From Nitratiruptor sp. (GTDB lineage: Bacteria > Campylobacterota > Campylobacteria > Campylobacterales > Nitratiruptoraceae), in contig WGBB01000159.1 of the NCBI GenBank assembly GCA_015494505.1, positions 1 to 6,998 on the forward strand: a stretch of 6,998 nucleotides of DNA, read 5' to 3'. The stretch's first letter is position 1, and the number at the start of each line of letters is the position of its first letter. A program made the translations under genes and the position numbers. Shown here in pieces: positions 1-5,923 of the stretch. The notes beneath the pieces are model-generated. The model worked only from the letters and a program-made list of their open reading frames with translations, did not search any database and was not told where the DNA came from.

Positions 1-7
1 ATCATAT

Positions 8-1723
8 TCATAGCTTCTTGATCTGAACTTTTACTTCTTGAAATTTGGCGTTTTCGCCCCAGTTGTCGCTGCCATCGGGCGTGACATAGTTTATGGCGCT
101 ACCGCTGTAGGCGAGTACGCAATCATCGCGCAGTTCAGCCAAAAGCCGCACCTCCATCGTCGTTTTGCCATAGGCGCTGGAGATCTCCACCCTATCGCCG
201 TCGTGCAGACCGCTTCGAAGCGACACGTAGAGAAACGGATCGCGCTTGAACTGGGAGTTGATGGCGTTTTTGGCCTTGGGAGTGATAAGGAAGTAGCCCG
301 GCTGCAAGGCATCAAAATCATCCTCCACTTCATCCACGAAGCAAAAGCTCTCTTCGAATCCTTCGCTATAGGGAATCTCTTCGAAACTTGGCAGCAGGAA
401 GCACTCCCCTCTTTTTTTGAGCTGCTTCGTAAAGTGTGCTATGTACTCCTCTTCGCTTCGTAGCTCACCCAAGCCGAAGCGGCGAAACATTTCGCTAGTA
501 AACTCATACTCGCTGATGGCTTTGGAGTTATCCATAAGCTTTGGCATCAGCTCCACAAATTCGTGGCCGTAGCTAAAGCGTATGTCGCTTTTTTGCAAGA
601 AGTTCTTGGCCGGGATGACGAGATCGGCCATCTGTGCCGTCTCATCCATATAGAGTGTGAAATCGACGACGAAACTCTTCTCAAGCCCCGCACGTACCTT
701 GGCGCTATTTGGCATCGTCACAGCCGGATTGGATGCTTGGATGAAGCAAAGGTCATACCGGCCAAAATCCACCTCCGGCTTGGGCACGCGGCGTGCCTGG
801 ACTTCGAATGGATTATCAAGCCCCACGGAGGTATCACCCAAAAAGCTCACACCGCACCCTTCCTTGCCAAAGAGTCCCAGCATCGCCGCAAGGCTATCGA
901 TAGCGCGCACCACCTCGGTGCCGTGGGCATACTTTTGGACACCGTTGCCCACCAATATCACCGTCTTCATATCCATCATCAGCTCCGCAAGCGTTGCGAT
1001 ATCCATCAAATCCACGCCGATCTTGTCGGTGGTGGGCACCATCCGGTAGCTGCGGATAAAATCGGTATAAAAATCGTAATCTTCGGTATGCTCTTCGATA
1101 AAGGCCTCATCCTCGCGGTTTTGCATATAGACAAAGCGCGCAAGCATACAAGCTAATTCCAGATCCGTGCGTGGTGCGATCTGCAGATGCATCGCTGCGT
1201 TTTTGGCGAGATTGGTCTTGACCGGATCGATCACCACGAGGGTCTTGCCCTCTAAAAAGGGGATGATGTGGTGGTTGGTATAGCCGATGTTGCGTCCCCA
1301 GATGATCACCAGCTCGCTTTTGGCTATCTGCTCTAAAGGTAAGATGAGATTCTTGCCACGCCCCTTTTGGATGCCAAGCTGCCCTGCCGCATCGCATAAA
1401 CTTCCAGAAGTTAGCGTCGCGCCGATACTCGCGAAAAATAGATCGGTCACGGCCTGCATTTTCCCTACGTTGCCGCTGCCGCGAAAGTGCAAGATATTTT
1501 GCGAAGAGCGGATCTTTTCCTCTAAAATATCGAGCGCTTGCTGGATATCGATAGCCTCGCCTTTGTAGTAGGCGCTCTTGAGTTGCGGGTAGTCGAAGTA
1601 GTGGTTGAGTTTGTAGCATAGATGCCCGCGTGTGAAAGGATGGGATTTGTCGCCTTTGAGTTTACCATCCTCATATATCACACTGCAAGCATCGTAACAA
1701 TCCAATGGACAGGCTGTTTTCAT
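8..1723 (-). CDS. Molybdopterin-dependent oxidoreductase, short cytoplasmic form
   Basis: A 571-residue enzyme of the DMSO reductase superfamily, binding a [4Fe-4S] cluster and a bis-molybdopterin cofactor. An N-terminal cluster motif CPLDCYDAC plus a later Cys gives ligands Cys5, Cys9, Cys13 and Cys36. Cys110 in SGSLCDAAG is the probable Mo/W ligand, by position relative to formate dehydrogenase Sec/Cys. WGRN (142-145) and the IDPVKT stretch (165-170) fit nucleotide contacts, ETAQMADLVIPA (361-372) is a family hallmark, and residues about 475-571 form the C-terminal molybdopterin-dinucleotide-binding domain. There is no Tat signal, so it should be cytoplasmic. It resembles the 'CPLDCPDTCS' group of uncharacterised oxidoreductases, usually near 700 residues, so this one is compact; the reduction seems internal because both ends are intact. 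The substrate cannot be told. The ATG lies within ATGA, overlapping the stop of the upstream adaptor gene, and is preceded by GGAG five bases away. Confidence 0.9.
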   Translation of the reverse strand: MKTACPLDCYDACSVIYEDGKLKGDKSHPFTRGHLCYKLNHYFDYPQLKSAYYKGEAIDIQQALDILEEKIRSSQNILHFRGSGNVGKMQAVTDLFFASIGATLTSGSLCDAAGQLGIQKGRGKNLILPLEQIAKSELVIIWGRNIGYTNHHIIPFLEGKTLVVIDPVKTNLAKNAAMHLQIAPRTDLELACMLARFVYMQNREDEAFIEEHTEDYDFYTDFIRSYRMVPTTDKIGVDLMDIATLAELMMDMKTVILVGNGVQKYAHGTEVVRAIDSLAAMLGLFGKEGCGVSFLGDTSVGLDNPFEVQARRVPKPEVDFGRYDLCFIQASNPAVTMPNSAKVRAGLEKSFVVDFTLYMDETAQMADLVIPAKNFLQKSDIRFSYGHEFVELMPKLMDNSKAISEYEFTSEMFRRFGLGELRSEEEYIAHFTKQLKKRGECFLLPSFEEIPYSEGFEESFCFVDEVEDDFDALQPGYFLITPKAKNAINSQFKRDPFLYVSLRSGLHDGDRVEISSAYGKTTMEVRLLAELRDDCVLAYSGSAINYVTPDGSDNWGENAKFQEVKVQIKKL

Positions 1724-2505
1724 CGTATCTCCACTTTGATAATTTTGCCGAAAAACTTTGGTGCATTCACCACGATTTCGGCGCGATACTGGCTGATGTA
1801 GTTCTCGTCGGTGGTGCGAAGGAGTTTGACTATCGGATTTGGCACCTCTTTGCCGTCGATAAAAAAGCGCGCGTGTGGGAGTTTGGCTACCTCTTCGCGG
1901 CTTAGATACATCACGCCTCTAGCTTTAGAGATATCGGCGAAATCCACTAATAGCGCACCGGGATTGACGAAATCGCCCCTTCGCACGTGTACACGCAGCA
2001 CATAGCCGCTGATGCGGGGATTTTCCTTGGCGATGCGGTCTTTGAGCTTGGTGATGGCATCTTCGATATCGGAGCGCTGCATCAGGAGGTTTTGGAGCTT
2101 CTCTTTTTGAGCCAGGAGTGCACTGCGCGCACTCAAGTAGGCAGCCAAACGCGCATTTTTTTCAAAAACCGATTTGGAGCGCAAATCCTTGATACTCTCG
2201 TAATCGCGCTTTTTGACGGCCACAAGGCGCTTCTGATCGGCGATGGAGCTTTTGGTGATGGCGATGAGCTGCGAGAGGGCCTTGCGTTTTTGCAAAGCTA
2301 CTTGCAAGGAAGCGCGATCTACCCTATCATCGAGGCGCACCACGACCCTTTCTCGCACACTCTTGCCCTCTGTACTCTCATCGGCTGCAAGCACCTGCGC
2401 AGCCACCGCGGCTTTGAGGTGGTAGATTTCATAAGGCTCTAACTTCACGCTATGCACATCGGCATACAAAAGTGAAGCGATAAGCAATGCCCAAACTCTT
2501 CGCAC
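1720..2505 (-). CDS. Periplasmic adaptor (membrane-fusion) protein, HlyD/RND type
   Basis: A 261-residue exported protein. Residues 1-15 form a signal peptide (MRR, hydrophobic core, then LLYA with cleavage likely after Ala15). Residues about 62-160 are rich in Lys, Leu, Ala and Glu and read as an alpha-helical coiled-coil hairpin. The following ISGYVLRVHVRRGDFVNPG stretch (165-183) is the second half of a barrel-sandwich (lipoyl-like) domain, whose first half would lie before the hairpin around 20-60. The C-terminal part is beta-rich. This is the architecture of membrane-fusion subunits linking an inner-membrane pump to an outer-membrane channel, but no pump or channel gene is next to it. 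The start is GTG at 2503-2505, supported by AAGGAG (complement of 2511-2516) five bases upstream. The 3' end overlaps the molybdoenzyme start by four bases, so the two are probably translationally coupled. The family call is fairly sure; the cargo and partner are unknown. Confidence 0.72.
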   Translation of the reverse strand: MRRVWALLIASLLYADVHSVKLEPYEIYHLKAAVAAQVLAADESTEGKSVRERVVVRLDDRVDRASLQVALQKRKALSQLIAITKSSIADQKRLVAVKKRDYESIKDLRSKSVFEKNARLAAYLSARSALLAQKEKLQNLLMQRSDIEDAITKLKDRIAKENPRISGYVLRVHVRRGDFVNPGALLVDFADISKARGVMYLSREEVAKLPHARFFIDGKEVPNPIVKLLRTTDENYISQYRAEIVVNAPKFFGKIIKVEIR

Positions 2506-2528
2506 ACCCTCTCCTTAGTGTTTGGATA

Positions 2529-2534
2529 ATTGTA
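2529..2534 (-). promoter_or_regulatory. Probable -10 element of the adaptor/molybdoenzyme operon
   Basis: On the minus strand this reads TACAAT, inside GTACAATTA. It would start transcription near position 2522, leaving a leader of about 17 bases before the GTG at 2505. No good -35 hexamer is visible at the usual distance, which is common for vegetative promoters in Campylobacterota. The call is inferred from sequence and location only. Confidence 0.45.
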
Positions 2535-2578
2535 CTATATTTGCCTAAACTGCGCGGTAAACTTAGCAAATAATCTCG

Positions 2579-2588
2579 CACTTAAGTG
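2579..2588. promoter_or_regulatory. Perfect 10-base palindrome, candidate operator
   Basis: CACTTAAGTG is its own reverse complement. It lies immediately before the TGG-TACAAT extended -10 of the DksA-like/fur promoter, between the -35 and -10 positions, where a bound protein would block RNA polymerase. It does not look like the AT-rich TAATAAT-type Fur box described for Helicobacter. Which protein binds, if any, cannot be told from the sequence; a single short palindrome can also arise by chance. Confidence 0.35.
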
Positions 2589-2597
2589 TGGTACAAT
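2589..2597 (+). promoter_or_regulatory. Probable extended -10 promoter of the DksA-like/fur operon
   Basis: TGG followed by TACAAT (2592-2597) is a good extended -10 (TGn plus hexamer). Transcription would begin near 2604, giving a leader of about 18 bases with the Shine-Dalgarno AAGGAG at 2611-2616. The -35 region is weak (AATAAT at 2569-2574 with a 17-base spacer), as is usual for vegetative promoters in this phylum. Confidence 0.55.
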
Positions 2598-2621
2598 TAC
2601 AAAAAAGCCAAAGGAGAGGCG

Positions 2622-2936
2622 ATGCGAAGCGAAGATTTGGCAAAATTCAAAAGCGCGCTCGAGATGCAGCTCGAAAAAGTGGAAAAAGATATCCAAGAGA
2701 TCCTGGACGAGATGGAGCAGGTAGCCACATACGAAAACATCGACGACATCCAAGACCTCGCGCAGCTTGAGACCATCAACGACACCGACAAAGTGCTTTT
2801 AGAGCGCCTCGTGGAAGAGCGCAGAAAAATCAAAGAGGCGCTGCGAAAAATCGAGACGGGAGAGTATGGCAAGTGCAAGGACGGCTCGCCTATCCCTATC
2901 GAAAAACTCCAAGCGGATCCGCTATATGAATGCTAA
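2622..2936 (+). CDS. Small DksA/TraR-family protein with incomplete zinc finger
   Basis: A 104-residue protein. Residues 1-80 are two long charged helices (coiled coil), followed by the DksA/TraR-type GEYGKC-KDGSPIP segment (80-92). Family members act on RNA polymerase through the secondary channel. Here the C4 zinc finger is degenerate: Cys85 is present, but the second Cys of CxxC is missing together with one residue (CKD-G instead of CxxCG), and the protein ends at Cys104, where the third Cys would be, so the fourth is absent. A classical four-Cys zinc site cannot form. The ATG at 2622 is chosen over an upstream in-frame ATG at 2586 because AAGGAG (2611-2616) sits five bases before it and the probable -10 lies within the extension. 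The last 11 bases overlap the fur start. An ordinary DksA-like function is uncertain. Confidence 0.75.
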   Translation: MRSEDLAKFKSALEMQLEKVEKDIQEILDEMEQVATYENIDDIQDLAQLETINDTDKVLLERLVEERRKIKEALRKIETGEYGKCKDGSPIPIEKLQADPLYEC

Positions 2937-3372
2937 CGCCAAAGATCTCGACCTCTACCTCGAAGAGCTCAAAAGCATCGTCAAAAAGAGAGGTCTGAAG
3001 TACTCTTTGCAGCGCGAGCAGATCCTCAAGGTGCTTTTTAATGCTCAAAAGCACCTCACACCCGAAGAGATCTACAACGAAGTCAAAAAGGAAAACAGCA
3101 CCATAGGTCTCGCCACGGTCTATAGGACGCTTTCGTTTTTGGAGCGCGAAGAGATGGTGAGTTCCATCTCCTTTGGAAGCGAAGGTAAAAAGTACGAACT
3201 CAACCGCGGTGAACACCACGACCATATGATCTGCATCAAATGCGGCAAGATCATCGAGTTTTTCGACGAGGAGCTTGAACGGCTCCAAGAAGAGATCGCA
3301 AAAAAGAATAGCTTCAAGCTCATTACACACCAGATGAATATGTACGGCGTATGCAAAGAGTGCCAAGAGTAG
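2926..3372 (+). CDS. fur: Ferric uptake regulator Fur
   Basis: A 148-residue metal-responsive DNA-binding regulator. The N-terminal winged-helix domain (about 1-85) carries the recognition helix with TVYRTLSFLE (64-73). The dimerisation and metal domain follows: HHDH (97-100), CIKC (103-106) and CKEC (143-146). The four Cys form the structural zinc site. His43, Glu91, His98, His100 and Glu111 match the regulatory site, and His97, Asp99, Glu118 and His135 the third site, of H. pylori Fur with a uniform offset of one residue as I recall that structure. The long N-terminal helix before KKRGLKYSLQR is also typical of Campylobacterota Fur. The protein probably represses iron-uptake genes when Fe2+ is plentiful. 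ATG 2926 lies inside the DksA-like gene (11-base overlap) without a strong Shine-Dalgarno, suggesting coupled translation. PerR is an alternative, but the ligand pattern and group favour Fur. Confidence 0.88.
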   Translation: MNANAKDLDLYLEELKSIVKKRGLKYSLQREQILKVLFNAQKHLTPEEIYNEVKKENSTIGLATVYRTLSFLEREEMVSSISFGSEGKKYELNRGEHHDHMICIKCGKIIEFFDEELERLQEEIAKKNSFKLITHQMNMYGVCKECQE

Positions 3373-5166
3373 CTACCAGCTACCGCCGCCGCCTCCACCA
3401 ATGCCTCCGCCGCTAAAGCCGCCTCCACCGCTAAACCCGCCAAAATCGGCTCCCGATGCGCTCTGTCTGGGTGCCGGCGCGATGCGGATGGTATCGATAC
3501 TATCCAAATCCCCCACATACCATACAGGCTGCGGCGCATTAAAGCTCTTATAGAGCTCCTTCCAAGCATCACTCACCCCAAAGAGCACGGCATAGGGGAG
3601 ATTGATATCGAGATAGTGCGGGTCTTTAGCCAAGAAACGTTTGATGCGATCCTTCTCCACGCGCTTCAAAAACTCCTCATACCCCACAAGATAACGAAGA
3701 GCACGCAACCCTTTGGCGGTGTATTTGCCGATGCGACGATAGAGGATATAGGTCACCAGCGCGGCGATGAAAAAGAGTGCGGAAGTAATAAGAAGCGGCA
3801 CTAAAAGGGCGCCTTGCAAAGTTACGAAAATGCCACCTATCCAGATGAGCATAAAAAGTATCACCGTAATTTGGCGACTAAGGAGAGCTTGCACGAGCAC
3901 CACCAAACCTGCACCGATCATAAAAAGAATGATAAAAATAGCCTTCCCCATACCGCCCATCATCCAAAATGCTGCCAAGAAAAGAGGCACTGCTGCGAGC
4001 AAAGAAGCAAAGAGAAACATCCGTCTCGTCTTTTGCGGGTCTTGGCGAAAGTAGCCGGCGCGCACACTCCAGCTATAGAGCATATCTTTGAGCTTGGAGC
4101 GCAGTGCCTGGTAGCGATCGGCAAGATAGTCTCTGTTTTGGAGATCCACGCCACTTCCCACAAAATCCAAAAGCGCCTTTTGATCCTCCGTAAGATCTTT
4201 TGGCTCTTTGCCTGTAGGCTCGATGCGATCCTGGGCGATACGCAGATACCCCTTTTGCGCCAGCTCAAAAAGTGCCGGTACGATATCCTCATCATCTGCG
4301 AAGCGATCTATCAGCACACCCGATTGCAAGAGCGAAAGCTCCTTGGGTGGGTAGTACTGCGGCTGCGCTATGGGCGTGCGCAAAACGATACCCAGCTTTT
4401 TGGCGATAAAAAAGATAAGCACAAGGTAGAGCATAAGCGCTCCCACCAGCCACATCTGCGGAGAAATGTCGGCCAGGGAGGGACGGATATTCGCTTCGCC
4501 GCTTTGGGGCAAAAGCCCCTTTGGAAATGCCACCTCGAGGGTAGCGCCCTCCCCCGGTGGATAGTCGCTATCCTCGATCACGAAACGATGGGGTGAGAGC
4601 CAGGATATTTTCCCTAGCATCGGTGCGGTAGCGCCGTAGCGCCCTCGCCAGGTGGTGATTTTAATATTGGATCGATCAAGCTGTGGCGGCAAGAGCACTT
4701 CGGCTCGCACCTTGCGCACATAGACGCGCCACGCACCGCCCAAAACGTTCCATCGCAGTGCATCGTAGCCTTCGATGGATGCAGGCAAAATACCTTTGTC
4801 GACTTTATAGACGATGGTGTAGATATGATCGCCGCTCAGTGTTCGTTTGGGATTACCGATGCGTATGCGCAGGATCTCCCCCGCTTTGGGGCTTTGCCAC
4901 CTACGTGTGGTATACACGGCCGGCGAGCCGTCGCGAGTGACGGTGAGCAGATGCAAGCCGATATGGACGGGGATGAAGCTCTTAGAAGTTTTGATAGTGA
5001 GGGGGATGTCGCGATAGATGCCGTGCCTAGAAGCGTCGAAACGGTAGTGGATCGTCTCTTGGATAAGCAGCTCGCCGCTTGGCTGCAGCGCTATGCGGCT
5101 CTCAAAGAGCCGCACCTCATCGCCATAGGCGAAGAGAGCCAATAGAAGCAGCAAAAAAAGGCGCAT
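3373..5166 (-). CDS. DUF2207 family membrane protein with glycine-rich tail
   Basis: A predicted inner-membrane protein of 597 residues from the ATG at 5166 (598 if the adjacent GTG is used). Residues 1-16 form a signal peptide; about 17-237 are a beta-rich extracytoplasmic domain, with the YRDIPL motif near 52-57; one membrane helix spans about 238-257. A soluble region of about 258-382 follows, then four membrane helices between about 382 and 476, and a region ending near LPYAVLFGVSDAW (524-536). The last 25 residues are Gly/Ser/Phe-rich and end in SW. This order and the tail are hallmarks of DUF2207, of unknown function and often encoded with LemA. The ATG overlaps the lemA stop by one base (TGATG) with GGAG two bases upstream, so translation is probably coupled. 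The stop codon directly abuts the fur stop. Confidence 0.88.
   Translation of the reverse strand: MRLFLLLLLALFAYGDEVRLFESRIALQPSGELLIQETIHYRFDASRHGIYRDIPLTIKTSKSFIPVHIGLHLLTVTRDGSPAVYTTRRWQSPKAGEILRIRIGNPKRTLSGDHIYTIVYKVDKGILPASIEGYDALRWNVLGGAWRVYVRKVRAEVLLPPQLDRSNIKITTWRGRYGATAPMLGKISWLSPHRFVIEDSDYPPGEGATLEVAFPKGLLPQSGEANIRPSLADISPQMWLVGALMLYLVLIFFIAKKLGIVLRTPIAQPQYYPPKELSLLQSGVLIDRFADDEDIVPALFELAQKGYLRIAQDRIEPTGKEPKDLTEDQKALLDFVGSGVDLQNRDYLADRYQALRSKLKDMLYSWSVRAGYFRQDPQKTRRMFLFASLLAAVPLFLAAFWMMGGMGKAIFIILFMIGAGLVVLVQALLSRQITVILFMLIWIGGIFVTLQGALLVPLLITSALFFIAALVTYILYRRIGKYTAKGLRALRYLVGYEEFLKRVEKDRIKRFLAKDPHYLDINLPYAVLFGVSDAWKELYKSFNAPQPVWYVGDLDSIDTIRIAPAPRQSASGADFGGFSGGGGFSGGGIGGGGGGSW
3403..3435. 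repeat. Imperfect 15-base direct repeat encoding the Phe-Ser-Gly tail
   Basis: GCCTCCGCCGCTAAA (3403-3417) and GCCTCCACCGCTAAA (3421-3435) differ at one base and are offset by 18 bases. They encode the two Phe-Ser-Gly-Gly-Gly units of the DUF2207 tail. A partial third copy lies at 3391-3400. In-frame expansion or contraction by slippage would change the tail length without breaking the gene. Confidence 0.75.
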
Positions 5167-5732
5167 CACTCCAGATCGATCTTTGGCATTTTGTAGACTT
5201 CCTCTTTGATCGATTCATCCAGTTCGAAATACTCTTTTGGCGTAAAGCCGTAGCGCCTGGCGATGAAAAGATCGGGAAAGGAGTCGAGTCTGGCATTATA
5301 GTCTCGCACTACGGCATTGTAGTAGCGGCGAGCGTTTTGGATGCTATCTTCGATTTGGGATAGTTGCTGCTGCAGTTCCAAAAAGTTTTGATTTGCCTTG
5401 AGTTCCGGGTAGCTCTCGGCCAGGGCGAAGAGCTTGCCCAGTGCTTGGGTGAGCATATTGTTGGCTTTGGCCTCTTCGGCCGGCGTCTTGGCACTCATCG
5501 CGGCACTTCTGGCCTGGATCACCTTCTCGAGCGTTTCGGCTTCATAGTTTTTGGCACCCTTGACCACTTCTACGAGTGCGGGGATGAGATTGTAGCGGCG
5601 TTTGAGCTGCACCTCGATGTCGGACCAGGCGGCCTCGGCGCTCTTTTGGAGAGCCACAAGCCTGTTGTAGACATAGATGAGATAGGCGACGATTGCGACA
5701 ATTGCTAAGAGAATAATAGTCGAAGTACTCAT
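5166..5732 (-). CDS. lemA: LemA family protein
   Basis: A 188-residue membrane-anchored protein. A single N-terminal hydrophobic helix (about 5-22) is followed by a long helical domain, expected outside the cytoplasm by homology. All family hallmarks are present: RRYNLIPALVEVVKG (45-59), the YPELKANQNF stretch (108-117) with the following amphipathic QLSQIEDSIQNARRYYN run, and the FPDLFIARRYGF stretch (152-163). The length matches ordinary LemA proteins (about 185-200). The biochemical role of LemA is not established; it commonly sits next to DUF2207 or TPM-domain (YgcG-like) membrane proteins, as here. The ATG at 5732 has a GAGGAG Shine-Dalgarno three bases upstream, and the upstream small membrane gene ends 14 bases away. 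The gene ends in a one-base overlap with the DUF2207 start. Confidence 0.95.
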   Translation of the reverse strand: MSTSTIILLAIVAIVAYLIYVYNRLVALQKSAEAAWSDIEVQLKRRYNLIPALVEVVKGAKNYEAETLEKVIQARSAAMSAKTPAEEAKANNMLTQALGKLFALAESYPELKANQNFLELQQQLSQIEDSIQNARRYYNAVVRDYNARLDSFPDLFIARRYGFTPKEYFELDESIKEEVYKMPKIDLE

Positions 5733-5746
5733 AAGCTCCTCACTTT

Positions 5747-5923
5747 CTACTGATGCGGCCTATAGATCAGCTCACGCTGCTCTTTTGGCTTTTTGGCATC
5801 GTTTTGGATTTTGTTGACCATATACATCGGCGCTACGACGATAAAAAGAATGGAGACAATCAAAAAGAGCGCCAAAAGATACATAGGCAAGAGTCTTTTA
5901 TGTTTACTGGGTCTCTTTTCCAT
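5747..5923 (-). CDS. 58-residue single-pass membrane protein, unknown
   Basis: A small gene encoding 58 residues. It starts MEKRPSKHKR (basic, cytoplasmic by the positive-inside rule), continues into one hydrophobic helix at about 11-35, and ends in a polar, charged tail (about 36-58) finishing RPHQ. The basic N-terminus suggests an N-in, C-out topology or an uncleaved signal anchor. The ATG at 5923 is preceded at five bases by a strong Shine-Dalgarno AGGAG on the minus strand (complement of 5929-5933), which lies inside the 3' end of the upstream 70-residue gene; the two overlap by 20 bases in different frames. It ends 14 bases before lemA. I do not recognise the family; the position suggests a partner of LemA/DUF2207 in the membrane. 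Confidence 0.8.
   Translation of the reverse strand: MEKRPSKHKRLLPMYLLALFLIVSILFIVVAPMYMVNKIQNDAKKPKEQRELIYRPHQ

Larger units (their letters stand above)
2527..2599. repeat. 9-base inverted repeat carrying both divergent -10 elements
   Basis: The left arm TAATTGTAC (2527-2535) and the right arm GTACAATTA (2591-2599) are perfect reverse complements separated by 55 bases. Each arm contains a TACAAT -10 candidate facing outward, so the repeat mirrors the two divergent promoters. It does not extend beyond nine bases at either side. The 55-base spacer is too long for a simple hairpin, which makes a duplicated DNA signal the more natural reading. Confidence 0.7.

Noticed and set aside
563..1156. 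Long plus-strand open frame (197 codons) opposite the molybdoenzyme
   Set aside because: It lies wholly antisense to a well-supported gene, has no family signature and no Shine-Dalgarno, and its composition is that of a complement of coding sequence.
1107..1619. 170-codon minus-strand frame within the molybdoenzyme gene
   Set aside because: It is an alternative frame of the same strand without motifs; the molybdoenzyme frame is intact and full of family signatures.
2521..2580. Fur box in the divergent intergenic region
   Set aside because: AT-rich pieces such as GATAATTGTACTAT and AAATAATC occur but do not form a convincing TAATAAT-type inverted repeat.
2586..2621. Upstream in-frame ATG for the DksA-like protein
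   Set aside because: It has no Shine-Dalgarno, and the extension would cover the probable -10 and the AAGGAG that fits the ATG at 2622.
2866..2925. Upstream in-frame start for Fur adding 20 residues
   Set aside because: The extension overlaps the DksA-like coding end, has no Shine-Dalgarno and lengthens Fur beyond the conserved N-terminal helix.
3369..3383. Six-base-stem hairpin over the two stop codons as a terminator
   Set aside because: The stem is short and neither strand has a following T-run, so it is not a convincing intrinsic terminator; described only as part of the convergent junction.
3814..4596. 260-codon plus-strand open frame opposite the DUF2207 gene
   Set aside because: The translation is low-complexity His/Lys-rich without domain motifs and is fully antisense to a protein with clear membrane helices and family hallmarks.
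5295..5300. TATAAT on the minus strand inside lemA, a possible internal promoter for DUF2207
   Set aside because: It encodes part of the conserved RDYNAR region of LemA, there is no TG extension or -35, and translational coupling already explains DUF2207 expression.
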